Numbered from the stretch's first letter, positions 16,601 to 25,092 are shown. The stretch: DNA of 40,246 nucleotides from an uncultured Ectothiorhodospiraceae bacterium (GCA_947260005.1 CAMYOL010000044.1:1-40246), one strand, 5' to 3'. Numbers and translations are program-made. Notes: generated from the sequence alone by a model not told the origin.

Positions 16601-18262
16601 ATGGAAACGACTCTTGGGCTATATTTTCTTTATCTTACAGGTGGATTGCTAGCCGTCAGGAAAATACAGACCCGCTTACGACTTTCAAAGGCGAAACACC
16701 CTTCTGTTCACGGCCATTCAAAAATGTCGCGCCGTCTGGCCACGCTTATGCCGTATTATGCATTTGATGAAAAGCAGTTTTTTAACAGCGATGGGGCACC
16801 TGATGAGATCGCCCAGCAACGCAGTCAGGGTTTTGAACGGCTTGAACAACATTTTCTGGCCAGGTCACCTAAATCGTTGCAACTTAGCGAAGAACTCGAA
16901 GACAGTATTTCCGACGTTCTGTTTACCAATGCCTACCGTGTACCGTTTCAATATCGTGACTATGTCAAAAAGCATTTGAGAATGGCTACCCTGGTCGATG
17001 CCACTGAAGCTAATAAAGTCAGAGACCTGGATGGAAACTGGTCCTATGACCTGACGGGTTCATATGGAGTAAATGTCTTTGGTTATGATTTTTATAAACA
17101 ATGTCTGGATGCTGGTATTGAAAAGGTCAAAGAACTTGGCCCTGTACTTGGTCCATATCATCCGTTGATCGCAGACAATGTCACAAAGCTGAAAAAAATC
17201 ACCGGGCTTGATGAAGTCTCCTTTCATATGTCGGGTACCGAGGCCGTCATGCAGGCCGTACGTCTGGCTCGCTATCACACAGGTAAAACTCACCTGGTTC
17301 GTTTTTGTGGTTCCTATCATGGCTGGTGGGATGGGGTGCAACCAGGCATTGGCAATGACCGTAAGGTCAACGATGTTTACACTCTGAAAGATATGGATAA
17401 GGATACCTTAAGGGTATTGCGTACACGTAAGGATATTGCCTGTATCCTGATCAACCCTCTGCAGGCATTACATCCCAATGCTAATGCACCTTCCGATGCA
17501 ACCCTGGTCAACAGTGGTCGCTCGGCACGTTATGACAAGCAGGCGTATGCAGACTGGTTACAGGAACTGCGTGATGTTTGCGATGAACGTGGCATCGTGA
17601 TGATCATTGATGATGTATTCATGGGCTTTCGGCTTGCCTATGGCGGGACACAGGAATATTTTAATGTGAAGGCGGATATGGTTACTCTGGGCAAGACGTT
17701 GGGCGGTGGCTTGCCGGTAGGTGTGGTGTGCGGTACACACAGGTTAATGAAGCGGTTCAGAGATGATCGCCCCAGCCGAATCTGCTTTGCACGTGGTACC
17801 TTTAATTCTCACCCCTATGTAATAGGGGCGATGAATGAGTTTTTAAGGCGCATAGAAACACCAGAAATCCAGCAATCCTATAAAAACATAGATGGATTGT
17901 GGAATCATCGAGTCGAACAGCTGAACCGTCGCCTTACTGAGGAAGATCTTCCCGTCAAGATATTTAATATGACCTCGGTATGGATGATTACCTATACAAG
18001 GCCCAGTCGTTACAACTGGATGTTCCAGTATTACCTGCGTGAGCAGGGGCTGGCCATCAGCTGGGTCGGTAGTGGTCGTGTGATTATGAGTCACGATTTC
18101 TCAGACGAGGCATATGAAGAGGTTATGCAGAAATTTGTTGACGCAGCAAAAGCTATGCAACTAGATGGCTGGTGGTGGCAAGCAGAAGGCTTGACGAATA
18201 AATCGATAAAGAAGCAAATCCTGAGGGAAATGCTTAGCGTCGTATTATCTAAAAAGAAATAA
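16601..18262 (+). CDS. Class III PLP-dependent aminotransferase, Pho-regulated, unknown substrate
   Basis: A 553-residue fold-type I enzyme of the glutamate-1-semialdehyde aminomutase/class III group. A hydrophobic segment and about 100 extra residues precede the catalytic domain. Cofactor features are visible: FHMSGTEAV (phosphate-binding turn), GSYHGWWDG, IIDDVFMGFR with the pyridine-nitrogen aspartate (about D337), and TLGKTLGGGLPVG with the Schiff-base lysine (about K365). ATG 16601 has GAGAGGA in good position; the earlier in-frame ATG at 16562 is the first base of the PhoB box and cannot be the normal start. HemL-type housekeeping is unlikely given the extension and phosphate control. 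Making an aminated lipid head or long-chain base is a guess from context. Confidence 0.8.
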   Translation: METTLGLYFLYLTGGLLAVRKIQTRLRLSKAKHPSVHGHSKMSRRLATLMPYYAFDEKQFFNSDGAPDEIAQQRSQGFERLEQHFLARSPKSLQLSEELEDSISDVLFTNAYRVPFQYRDYVKKHLRMATLVDATEANKVRDLDGNWSYDLTGSYGVNVFGYDFYKQCLDAGIEKVKELGPVLGPYHPLIADNVTKLKKITGLDEVSFHMSGTEAVMQAVRLARYHTGKTHLVRFCGSYHGWWDGVQPGIGNDRKVNDVYTLKDMDKDTLRVLRTRKDIACILINPLQALHPNANAPSDATLVNSGRSARYDKQAYADWLQELRDVCDERGIVMIIDDVFMGFRLAYGGTQEYFNVKADMVTLGKTLGGGLPVGVVCGTHRLMKRFRDDRPSRICFARGTFNSHPYVIGAMNEFLRRIETPEIQQSYKNIDGLWNHRVEQLNRRLTEEDLPVKIFNMTSVWMITYTRPSRYNWMFQYYLREQGLAISWVGSGRVIMSHDFSDEAYEEVMQKFVDAAKAMQLDGWWWQAEGLTNKSIKKQILREMLSVVLSKKK

Positions 18263-18280
18263 TTCTTTTCTAAATCATAT

Positions 18281-18306
18281 AAAAAAACCGCCCAAATAAC
18301 GGGCGG
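18281..18306 (-). terminator. Rho-independent terminator of the Mpo1-like gene
   Basis: Minus strand CCGCCC, 7-base loop, GGGCGG, then seven T. It lies between the convergent aminotransferase and Mpo1-like genes; only the minus direction has a T-run. Confidence 0.8.
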
Positions 18307-18330
18307 TAACTACAACTACATGTTTAACTG

Positions 18331-18933
18331 TTAAGACTTCACATGATGCATAGGATCCTGCAGCTCACCTTTTAATAGATAAAATGGTGATTTGTGGTAA
18401 ATCTTGATGTCATGAAATGGGTCAGTCAGAATCTTCGTTAGCCAGACCAGACCCGCCAGGACATCGTAAATGAAAAAAAGATGGATGGTACGGAATAAAA
18501 GTGCTCCACCGCCCAGGAACAACCAGAGCAGACTCAGGTTATAAAGATATTGCTCAGTACCAATGTAGGGTTCAAACACGCCGAAGAAAGTGGGTGAGAT
18601 CCATAAGGCAACGGGTAATAATATCCAGATGCTCAATAACACAACTTTTCGCTTCAGGTTATAACCTACTTTAATATCCTCTTTATGTTCAAAGGAAGCA
18701 TCATTAATATGATCATAACCTTTAGGCTCAAAGAAGAAATGTCCCGTCTGACGAGTCACCATGGCAACGACCCAGCCCAGGAAAGCGGACATAACAGGGT
18801 TTACGAACAACAGGGCATAGGCGCCTACAAAACTCATTGCACTTATTAAATGTAATGACTGGTTGATACGACTCTGATGATAATATCGATGATCATCCCA
18901 GCGCTGTTCTCTTAATTCGTCTAAAAATTTCAT
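18331..18933 (-). CDS. Mpo1/DUF962-like membrane protein
   Basis: A 200-residue membrane protein with about four hydrophobic segments. Residues 20-35 hold a histidine and asparagine set (YYHQSRINQSLH), and RQTGHFFFEPKGYDH follows near residue 62, as in the Mpo1 (DUF962) family, where histidines bind iron. Yeast Mpo1 is a 2-hydroxy-fatty-acid dioxygenase that removes one carbon in phytosphingosine breakdown; bacterial members are mostly uncharacterised. AAGGAA precedes ATG 18933 by about ten bases. It is convergent to the aminotransferase and follows psd on the same strand after 118 bases, so it may belong to the same lipid process. I see no good PhoB box of its own. Confidence 0.65.
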   Translation of the reverse strand: MKFLDELREQRWDDHRYYHQSRINQSLHLISAMSFVGAYALLFVNPVMSAFLGWVVAMVTRQTGHFFFEPKGYDHINDASFEHKEDIKVGYNLKRKVVLLSIWILLPVALWISPTFFGVFEPYIGTEQYLYNLSLLWLFLGGGALLFRTIHLFFIYDVLAGLVWLTKILTDPFHDIKIYHKSPFYLLKGELQDPMHHVKS

Positions 18934-19051
18934 AATGATAGAATTCCTTAAATATTTGTTTCAGACACCTTCTATTTTTATGTCATCAGTGTTTCAAAAT
19001 GGTTAAAAAGTGGAATTATTTTCAATTTTTAAATTAAATATGATCAAAAAG

Positions 19052-19948
19052 TCACGTATCGGGATTTATTTTCCTGAATAAAGGCTGACCCATCGTGATA
19101 TGTTCTCCAGTGGAAATACTTTCTAAAAGTTTGAATTGGTTATTCGCAAAAATGATAATGGTAGAACCATGCTGGAAATAACCCATTTCATCGCCTTTTG
19201 TGAACGTTTCATTACAATGCAGTTGATTTGGACCTTTATAACGCAAGTCCAGAACTTCTGGTAAACCATGTAGTTTTATTCCTGCGACTAAAATGGCGGC
19301 CACTGGCACAAGCGTTATATGAGATTCAGGTTCGTTTAGTTTTAGATCAATAACCGCGCGCTCATTTTTGCAATACAGTTTTTCAACGACTTTCAATGCG
19401 ACCGGATTGACATTCCAGCTATCGCCGGAAATATAAGTCACTTTTCCAACGTGACAATTGCAGGGCGCATGAAAACGGTGGTACATCGTTGCCTTTAAGC
19501 GCAAGGTGATATATATCCCATTCCGATATCGCTCAACCAACTCCTCATCAGGTAACAGCTCTTCGAGTTGGTAAGGAAAGCCTTTGGTCTGGAAAACTTC
19601 AGTATTATTTATTTTCCCATGCGCACCCATGATCGCATCGCAAGGGCTTGTGATGACGTTTATGTCAGGATTTACCCGCCGGGCACCGGGTTTAATTTGC
19701 CGTATAAAGCAATCATGCAGGCTATCAAATTTCGATTTCCTGGCTTCAGACAAATCGAGTTCTTTAGAGAAGGTTTTCCAGATAAATATAGAAAGAGAGC
19801 TAATCAAAGGGTTGCTAATCTTGCTAAACCAGCCCATCAATATCGTGGCATAACGCCTTGGTATCCGGTTAGTGATGAGAAAATTCAGCCGTTCAGAAAA
19901 TGACAGCCTGTCGGTTGATACCGGATTTGCAAACTTGTCTTTAATCAC
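19052..19948 (-). CDS. psd: Phosphatidylserine decarboxylase
   Basis: A 298-residue proenzyme. The self-cleavage site is present as FQHGSTIII near the C-terminus (cut between about G261 and S262 to give the pyruvoyl group); the usual residue before GST is leucine, here histidine. Other conserved parts are SPCDAIMGAHG (catalytic aspartate) and MYHRFHAPCNCHV (catalytic histidine). It converts phosphatidylserine to phosphatidylethanolamine at the inner membrane. The start is GTG 19948 with a weak ribosome-binding site. A PhoB box at 19993-20010 on the same strand places it under phosphate control, which is unusual for the housekeeping psd and suggests a second, specialised enzyme. Confidence 0.85.
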   Translation of the reverse strand: MIKDKFANPVSTDRLSFSERLNFLITNRIPRRYATILMGWFSKISNPLISSLSIFIWKTFSKELDLSEARKSKFDSLHDCFIRQIKPGARRVNPDINVITSPCDAIMGAHGKINNTEVFQTKGFPYQLEELLPDEELVERYRNGIYITLRLKATMYHRFHAPCNCHVGKVTYISGDSWNVNPVALKVVEKLYCKNERAVIDLKLNEPESHITLVPVAAILVAGIKLHGLPEVLDLRYKGPNQLHCNETFTKGDEMGYFQHGSTIIIFANNQFKLLESISTGEHITMGQPLFRKINPDT

Positions 19949-19992
19949 AAAATTTCTTTTCAGTAGAGTAGAGAATGACTGACTGAGAAATT

Positions 19993-20010
19993 ATGCGAAT
20001 TATATGACAG
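19993..20010 (-). promoter_or_regulatory. PhoB box upstream of psd
   Basis: Minus strand CTGTCATATAATTCGCAT: a perfect first half-site CTGTCAT, four-base spacer, and a degenerate second half TTCGCAT. It lies 44 bases upstream of GTG 19948. Confidence 0.7.
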
Positions 20011-20040
20011 ATGTGTTACGTGATGATTATAGTAATATGA

Positions 20041-20065
20041 CATCCCGGTAAGTTATACCGGGATG
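20041..20065 (-). terminator. Hairpin after the membrane-protein gene
   Basis: CATCCCGGTA pairs perfectly with TACCGGGATG around AGTTA, 12 bases after the stop of the gene ending at 20077. There is no clean T-run on the minus strand, so termination would be weak. Confidence 0.5.
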
Positions 20066-20076
20066 GTGTAAGATGG

Positions 20077-20856
20077 TCAGGCCTGAAAATTTATCATCAC
20101 CATTCCAATGCTCAACCAGACACCGAAAGTAAAGTAAGAAGTAATCCAGACTGCTTCTCTTTTCCAGATATTCCAGTCACTGGTTTGAACGCGGCGAGTC
20201 ATGGTATCCTTAATCCCTTTACCAATGCTCAGATAGCGCATTCCAGAAACTGAACCTTGTTTTTTTCTTGAAAAGTACATGGGGATATCGACAAAAAGCA
20301 TGATATAGGCGCTTCCGATGCAACCGAGCAAACCGATTGCCATGAGTACCTGATAAATGCCATCTAATGCCATATAGCCTGCCACAAAACAACCAGCGGC
20401 AAGTGCGATCATCAACACCCAGGCTACCTCTTCCATGCCGTGCCAGAAATGATCGAGTGTGATTGTTGCACGCCAGCAAAAAATCTGCGCAATGACAATA
20501 ATTGGAACGATAAAATAGGCGATCGTAACAATTGCTGTTGAACTCAACAGAATACCCAGGTCATAGATCAACAGCGCAATCTGAATACTAAAACAAACCT
20601 CAGCAATCGTCGCTGTAGTGCGGCCAAGAGCTACGGAGGAAATTGGCCTGTCGAACAGGCAGTAACGTTCAAGATCAATGCGTGGATAAAACGATCGAAA
20701 AGCGCAGGCCATGACATAAATCCCTGATAGAACAGGGTGCCAGTATGAAAAATCCTGCATGTCTGAACGCATCCAGATGGCAATCAGCCAGATGCCAATA
20801 TTAATAACTGCGATTACACAAAGGAATTTCCACCAGAGATAAGTCTTATTAATCAT
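20077..20856 (-). CDS. Multi-pass membrane protein of unknown function
   Basis: A 259-residue protein with about seven hydrophobic segments. Charged and aromatic residues lie within or beside them: FRSFYPRIDLERY (about 53-65), TTATIAEVCFSIQ, and DHFWHGMEEVAW. These might form a catalytic or binding site in the membrane. I do not recognise the family. It is on the same strand as psd, 128 bases upstream of it, and downstream of no other gene, so it probably starts its own transcript. Company with psd, the Mpo1-like protein and the aminotransferase suggests lipid metabolism or transport; that is inference only. Confidence 0.7.
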   Translation of the reverse strand: MINKTYLWWKFLCVIAVINIGIWLIAIWMRSDMQDFSYWHPVLSGIYVMACAFRSFYPRIDLERYCLFDRPISSVALGRTTATIAEVCFSIQIALLIYDLGILLSSTAIVTIAYFIVPIIVIAQIFCWRATITLDHFWHGMEEVAWVLMIALAAGCFVAGYMALDGIYQVLMAIGLLGCIGSAYIMLFVDIPMYFSRKKQGSVSGMRYLSIGKGIKDTMTRRVQTSDWNIWKREAVWITSYFTFGVWLSIGMVMINFQA

Positions 20857-20905
20857 ATCGCTTCATTAACCCAGGACTAAAATAATTAACAAATCTTTCA
20901 TGTCT

Positions 20906-20923
20906 ATGTCATGCATATGTAAT
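20906..20923 (+). promoter_or_regulatory. PhoB-box-like sequence on the plus strand
   Basis: ATGTCATGCATATGTAAT fits the 7-4-7 direct-repeat plan but points away from the membrane-protein gene, toward the small frame at 20968. It may be chance in AT-rich DNA. Confidence 0.35.
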
Positions 20924-20967
20924 ATTAGTCGAATATGCAGAATTTAAAAGTAGACATATTTAATTTA

Positions 20968-21111
20968 ATGATGAGGATCAATATTTTGCTTGACTTGATC
21001 TGTCAGAAAAGTATGCAAATTAACAAATTTTCAGACAGCGCCTTATTTGTTGTTGAGGGGGGGTATGCGGCAACTTATCCGCAGGGCCTGGATGACTTCC
21101 TGGAGCAGTAG
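20968..21111 (+). CDS. Small ORF or gene remnant
   Basis: Forty-seven codons from ATG 20968 (a second ATG follows at once) to TAG 21109-21111. The C-terminal half has a protein-like look (SALFVVEGGYAATYPQG), faintly similar to the LEGGY region of the histone-deacetylase/AcuC fold, which would make this the end of a lost gene. There is no ribosome-binding site. Low certainty. Confidence 0.3.
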   Translation: MMRINILLDLICQKSMQINKFSDSALFVVEGGYAATYPQGLDDFLEQ

Positions 21112-21303
21112 TTTAAACCGATTGATTAATAGTAAGGGCAGGGTATTCTATATATAGTGTCTTTCCGTTAATTAAGGGTTTAGTAAACAGCAAATCCGTT
21201 TTCGTTGTTTCATTGGCAACACTCCTTAGTTTCATGCTAAGTTTAATGTGTTGCAGCGACTGGTTGAATCCACAGCCATTAACAGACAGTTATCGAAGTA
21301 TTA
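21112..21303. other. Intergenic with nested inverted repeat
   Basis: GCAACAC (21216-21222) and GTGTTGC (21248-21254) enclose CTTAG/CTAAG, a structured 39-base element without T-run. No gene is seen. Confidence 0.4.
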
Positions 21304-21389
21304 TTAGCATATTTTAAGCACATGACGAGTGAAATTCTCATATAAATCGATTATTTGTCTAGCCCTTTTACGGCGGTAACAGGGGTTGA
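21304..21389 (+). repeat. tRNA-Glu 3'-half fragment, copy 4, 5' part (interrupted)
   Basis: Arm TTAGCATATTTTAAGCACA at 21304-21322, then tRNA-Glu sequence from 21362 to GGGGTTGA near 21389, where it breaks off in the T loop. The anticodon loop is CTTTTAC, a C-to-T change in the anticodon relative to the other copies. The acceptor tail resumes after about 150 bases at 21541-21556 (CCCCTTGGGGACGACA, with one changed base in the CCA region). Confidence 0.8.
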
Positions 21390-21540
21390 CTCGCTGCTAT
21401 CGCAGCTTACCCTTCGGGCAAACTGAAGTTCGTGACCCAGGCCAGCCTCTCGACTTCCAGTCTCACCTTCTCCCGCTTCGCGGTCGACTGATGTATAGGA
21501 TATACGAATGCCGCGAAGCACAGGGAAGTGCGAGAGCGGC
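21390..21540. repeat. Insertion in the T loop of tRNA-Glu fragment 4
   Basis: About 150 bases with small hairpins (GCTGC TATC GCAGC at 21393-21406; CCCTTCGGG). It then has an inverted copy of the GACTGGAAGTCGAGAGGCTG block (about 21440-21470), and finally family-B sequence CGACTGATGTATAGGATATA at 21485-21504. Its hairpin CTGCGATAGCAG (reverse strand) is shared with the insertion in copy 5. Confidence 0.65.
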
Positions 21541-21602
21541 CCCCTTGGGGACGACATATAAATAAAAAAAGCGGGTTACGGTTTTTGTAACCCGCTTTTT
21601 TA
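21541..21602 (+). terminator. tRNA-Glu acceptor tail of copy 4 and its terminator
   Basis: CCCCTTGGGGACGACA at 21541-21556, then AGCGGGTTACG (from 21570) pairing with TGTAACCCGCT and a T-run. The terminator is almost the same as that after copy 3. Confidence 0.8.
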
Positions 21603-21606
21603 TGCC

Positions 21607-21633
21607 CGTCATTCCCGCGCAGGCGGGAATCCA
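21607..21633. repeat. REP-like palindrome
   Basis: GTCATTCCCGCGCAGGCGGG then AATCC. Same family as 8310-8337, one loop base different, and in the same place relative to the terminator. Confidence 0.85.
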
Positions 21634-21644
21634 GTTTATTCAAG

Positions 21645-21848
21645 ATGTCGATCCCCGTAAAATCTGCTCGACTGATGTACATGACAAGGTGAAACCGGAG
21701 GTTGAGAAGGTGGCCTGAGCCAAGTACAAAGACCCAAAGCACTCGCTTCGATCATGGGGTGGGCTCTGCCGTTAAGGCCAAGCTGAAGGTGAGACTGGAA
21801 GTCGAGAGGCTGGCCTGGGCCACGGCCGAGAGCGGCACCCTTGGGGAC
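21645..21848 (+). repeat. Secondary repeat (family B), longest copy
   Basis: Begins GATCCCCGTAAAATCTGCT and CGACTGATGTACA, carries an expanded interior with the GACTGGAAGTCGAGAGGCTG block (about 21792-21811), and ends GAGCGGCACCCTTGGGGACG at 21829-21848. It abuts the end of the regulator gene. Confidence 0.65.
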
Positions 21849-21861
21849 GCTGAGAATACAA

Positions 21862-24800
21862 TTAGTCGATCAAATCCTGGGTTTGCTTTGCAGGAGCAAT
21901 ACCTAATTGTTCATTGAAGACAGTACAGCATTGTTGATAGGCTCTTACGGCCTCTGAATGTTGATCTAGCTTTTTATAACATCGAATTAAACCCTGATAA
22001 AAGGCTTCGACGAGATGATCCGTACTCAGTCCATTGTGGTAACACTCAACGGCAGCTGACCAGTTCTTTGCTTGCTCGTATTGCATCCCTAAATTAGCGG
22101 CGCCTGTAACAAATTTACGTCGCAGACGTTCGCGAGGAGCCAGTATCCAGTGTGCATCCTGTTCACTAGATAGAAAGTTATCGCTATAGTAGTCAAGGGC
22201 ATTTTTCAGATGTTCTATTGAACTATCGGAAGTTTCAAGCGCATGTTCATAGGCCCAAATATCGAGCCAGCAATACTGCGGATTTATACTAATCTTACCT
22301 TCATTGAGCAGTATGGACTCTTTAACTTTTAACAATTTCCTTAGGCGTCCGATATTGGTTTTTAAACTGTCAAGCGCAGCATCACCATCGGCATCAGGCC
22401 AAAGAGTTTCAGCCAGCCGAGTATCTCGAACTTCGCGGCCACCATAAGCAATTAAGGCTTTTAATAACTCCAGTGGTTTTTTTTGTGATTTTCCAGAAAA
22501 TGTGACTTCCTCATCATTTAAAAGTAATTGAAATCTCCCTAATGCGTATATCTTGATTGGGTAGGGCCAATTCGCTAAATCAGGAGGAATTAGTTCTTGA
22601 GTTATATTGTTTCTGGTGATTGCAGTTTTTACGTAGTCTGATTGAATCTTATTTCGTAATGCAAAAACATACAACTCTGTCATTTGTAATGGAATATAAA
22701 ATGGATGTCCAAAATAACCATTGCTTTTTGCTAGTTTAAATGCTTGATCAATATATCGTTTTGCGTCTTTGGTATTTGATGATTTAATGGAAATCCAGGC
22801 TGAAAGCAAGTCACACATATAATAATAAATATTCGATGGGGAGCTCTTTATGGAGTCTCGAATATTGTTTAACTCAATAAGGGCTTTACTTTTCTCTCCG
22901 TTAATAAACAAGGAAAGCGAATAACCATAACGTACTTTGTTAATTTGATAAACTGCACCATGAGATTCCATTAATGTTAATGACATTTTTATTTGTTCTT
23001 TTGCGTACATGGTGTCACCTTCTAATAACGAGTGCCAACCTATAAGTAAATGGTATTGAGCAATATCCAGTTTACTTTGAGTAAGAGTAGTGTGTTCACG
23101 CAGTTTTTTTAAATAACCACTAGCTATATCATAAGAACCAGTGCTGAGCAAATTATAAATTAAAATAGCAAGCAGCCAAGGCGTTAATGAAGAAATACCA
23201 TTTTCATTAGAAAAGTAGAGTCCAGCTTGAATGCTATTGATGCTTTTTGAGTAATCGCCAATAAAGAAGTATATAAACCCATCGTTAATGTTAACTAGCA
23301 ATAATGATAATGGCTCTAACTTATATTCTGCTATAAGGCTATGTGTTATCTCTTGTATAGAAGAGAGTTTTGGCATAAATCCATAAGCAAAAAGATAGAA
23401 GATCAATCCAGAAGCGAGCTGACATTGTAAGTGGTGGTCATTAATATTTTTAAGAAGATGTTCAGCGCGCTGAACGATCTTGTTAGCGTAATTAGGTTCG
23501 GTTTTTTCATAAAAATAGCAACGCAACACCGAAGCTAGGACAGTTGCTTCAATTTTATTTGGCAGATTATTTTTGGATTTGCTATATAAACATTCAAAAT
23601 AGGTAATCCATTTATTTATAGAGCGTAAATTTTCTTGTTGAAACCAAATTGCATCAAGTGCACCAGAAATGCTTAGATACATTCCGCGTAAATTGTTGTC
23701 TTTTTTAAAAATATTGTAGGAATTTGAGAAATGTAATTCAGATGATGCTGGATTTATGTATAAATAACATGAGGCTAACCAATATTGTAACCAAGGATCC
23801 TTGTCAAAAAACGGCTTCGGTAATGATAGCACCCAATTTATGATTAAATTGTATCTGCCTTGTTTTATAAGGGATTCTGCATTTTTTATTATAAGGTTGG
23901 GTAGTTTGTCCCAGCTATTAGCATTTATAAGCAAGTCAATGCCAGCCACTAGTTGTTTATCACTAATTAAAATGTCAGCAGTTTTTTTCATCAAATGAAG
24001 TCTAGCTTTTTTGCTTAACTCACTATGCGCAAGATTAGATAAGAAATCACGAAGAAGTGGATGGTATTCGAAGGCAGTGACACTACTATTCAATTGATAA
24101 GTGAAGAAATTATTATTAACCAGTGTATTTAGAATGCTGTGAGCATTACTGTTGCACGTTATTTGTTTAGCCGTTTCAATATTTATATTAGGTAAAAACG
24201 CCGTTTGTAATAAAAATTTCCTTATTTCATCGTCAGATTGTTCGAATAACTCGCTAGCAAAGTATTTGAATATCTCAGTTTGCGATTGTGACTGATTGAA
24301 TGGTTTAAAAGTGTCGTTTGTAATATGTTGTGTCAGATATAAGGTTAATCCGGCAGCCCAGCCTTGTGTCTGGGAGTGCAAACGAACGATATCATTATCA
24401 GACAAATTGGAACCATCAAACTTATTCTTAATTAGTTCACAGACTTCATCTTCAGAAAACTGTAAGGCTTGCCAATTTAAAGCCTGCACGTGCCCAGATG
24501 TGATTAAACGAGTCAGATTATCGGGAGTAGTGGTACGGCTTAAGGCTAAAACGTGGATGGTTGATGGTATTTCTTGTGCTGCAATCGGCAGTAATGCATC
24601 AATAGGGTTATCTTCACCGGCATCTTGATAGTTATCCAGTACAAAAACACTGTTGTTGGGCAATAGACTAAAAAACTGCCGAAAAAAGTTTCTAGCAAAC
24701 GTTTGCAGACCTTGTAGATATTCAGGTGTAAGTAAGGGTAATTGTTCTGCATCGGGGTTGATCTGCTGCCCTAGTAAACCAAGGTGATAAAAAAATGAGG

Positions 24801-25029
24801 CCAGGTCGTGATCGCCTTCATCGATTTGATACCAATAGGGGGTAAGTTTTTTAGATTGTAAATAGCTTATGGCAAGCGTTGTTTTTCCTGCGCCGGCTGG
24901 ACCCGAGATCCAGGTTACCGGGAAAGCCGCCATTGAATCCAATTGTTTAAATAATCGTGTACGTGATAAAACCTCACCGACTCTCGGCGCTGTGAGTTTG
25001 GCTAGTGGTAGTGGAGTGGTCTGATCCAT
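21862..25029 (-). CDS. MalT/SARP-like giant transcription regulator (STAND ATPase, TPR-like, OmpR-type wHTH, BTAD)
   Basis: A 1055-residue protein. The NTPase module has Walker A GPAGAGKT (43-50), Walker B VFVLD (128-132) and a MalT-like LHSQTQGWAAGL segment. A long helical TPR-like middle follows. The C-terminus has an OmpR-type DNA-binding domain (about 820-910, GKSQKKPLELLKALI and LWPDADGDAALDSLKTNIGR) and a bacterial transcriptional activation domain (BTAD, about 915-1055). Such proteins switch on transcription when ATP and an inducer are bound. ATG 25029 is preferred because AGGGA precedes it by seven bases; a TTG at 25044 is the longer option. It is divergent from the row of lipoprotein genes to its right and may activate them through the shared AATCTGTTACC element; that is inference. 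Confidence 0.85.
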   Translation of the reverse strand: MDQTTPLPLAKLTAPRVGEVLSRTRLFKQLDSMAAFPVTWISGPAGAGKTTLAISYLQSKKLTPYWYQIDEGDHDLASFFYHLGLLGQQINPDAEQLPLLTPEYLQGLQTFARNFFRQFFSLLPNNSVFVLDNYQDAGEDNPIDALLPIAAQEIPSTIHVLALSRTTTPDNLTRLITSGHVQALNWQALQFSEDEVCELIKNKFDGSNLSDNDIVRLHSQTQGWAAGLTLYLTQHITNDTFKPFNQSQSQTEIFKYFASELFEQSDDEIRKFLLQTAFLPNINIETAKQITCNSNAHSILNTLVNNNFFTYQLNSSVTAFEYHPLLRDFLSNLAHSELSKKARLHLMKKTADILISDKQLVAGIDLLINANSWDKLPNLIIKNAESLIKQGRYNLIINWVLSLPKPFFDKDPWLQYWLASCYLYINPASSELHFSNSYNIFKKDNNLRGMYLSISGALDAIWFQQENLRSINKWITYFECLYSKSKNNLPNKIEATVLASVLRCYFYEKTEPNYANKIVQRAEHLLKNINDHHLQCQLASGLIFYLFAYGFMPKLSSIQEITHSLIAEYKLEPLSLLLVNINDGFIYFFIGDYSKSINSIQAGLYFSNENGISSLTPWLLAILIYNLLSTGSYDIASGYLKKLREHTTLTQSKLDIAQYHLLIGWHSLLEGDTMYAKEQIKMSLTLMESHGAVYQINKVRYGYSLSLFINGEKSKALIELNNIRDSIKSSPSNIYYYMCDLLSAWISIKSSNTKDAKRYIDQAFKLAKSNGYFGHPFYIPLQMTELYVFALRNKIQSDYVKTAITRNNITQELIPPDLANWPYPIKIYALGRFQLLLNDEEVTFSGKSQKKPLELLKALIAYGGREVRDTRLAETLWPDADGDAALDSLKTNIGRLRKLLKVKESILLNEGKISINPQYCWLDIWAYEHALETSDSSIEHLKNALDYYSDNFLSSEQDAHWILAPRERLRRKFVTGAANLGMQYEQAKNWSAAVECYHNGLSTDHLVEAFYQGLIRCYKKLDQHSEAVRAYQQCCTVFNEQLGIAPAKQTQDLID

Positions 25030-25069
25030 GCAATTCCCTGGCAAAATAACTTCAAAATAAATAGGTTTT

Positions 25070-25092
25070 AACTTAACTTAACTTAACTTAAC
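25070..25092. repeat. AACTT pentanucleotide tandem repeat
   Basis: Four and a half perfect units of AACTT, ending in AACAT, 40 bases upstream of the regulator start. A five-base repeat in a promoter region can change length by slippage and alter expression. Confidence 0.75.

Noticed and set aside
18934-19051. A PhoB box for the Mpo1-like gene
   Set aside because: A TGTCAT half-site occurs on the plus strand only, facing away from the gene, and has no good second half.
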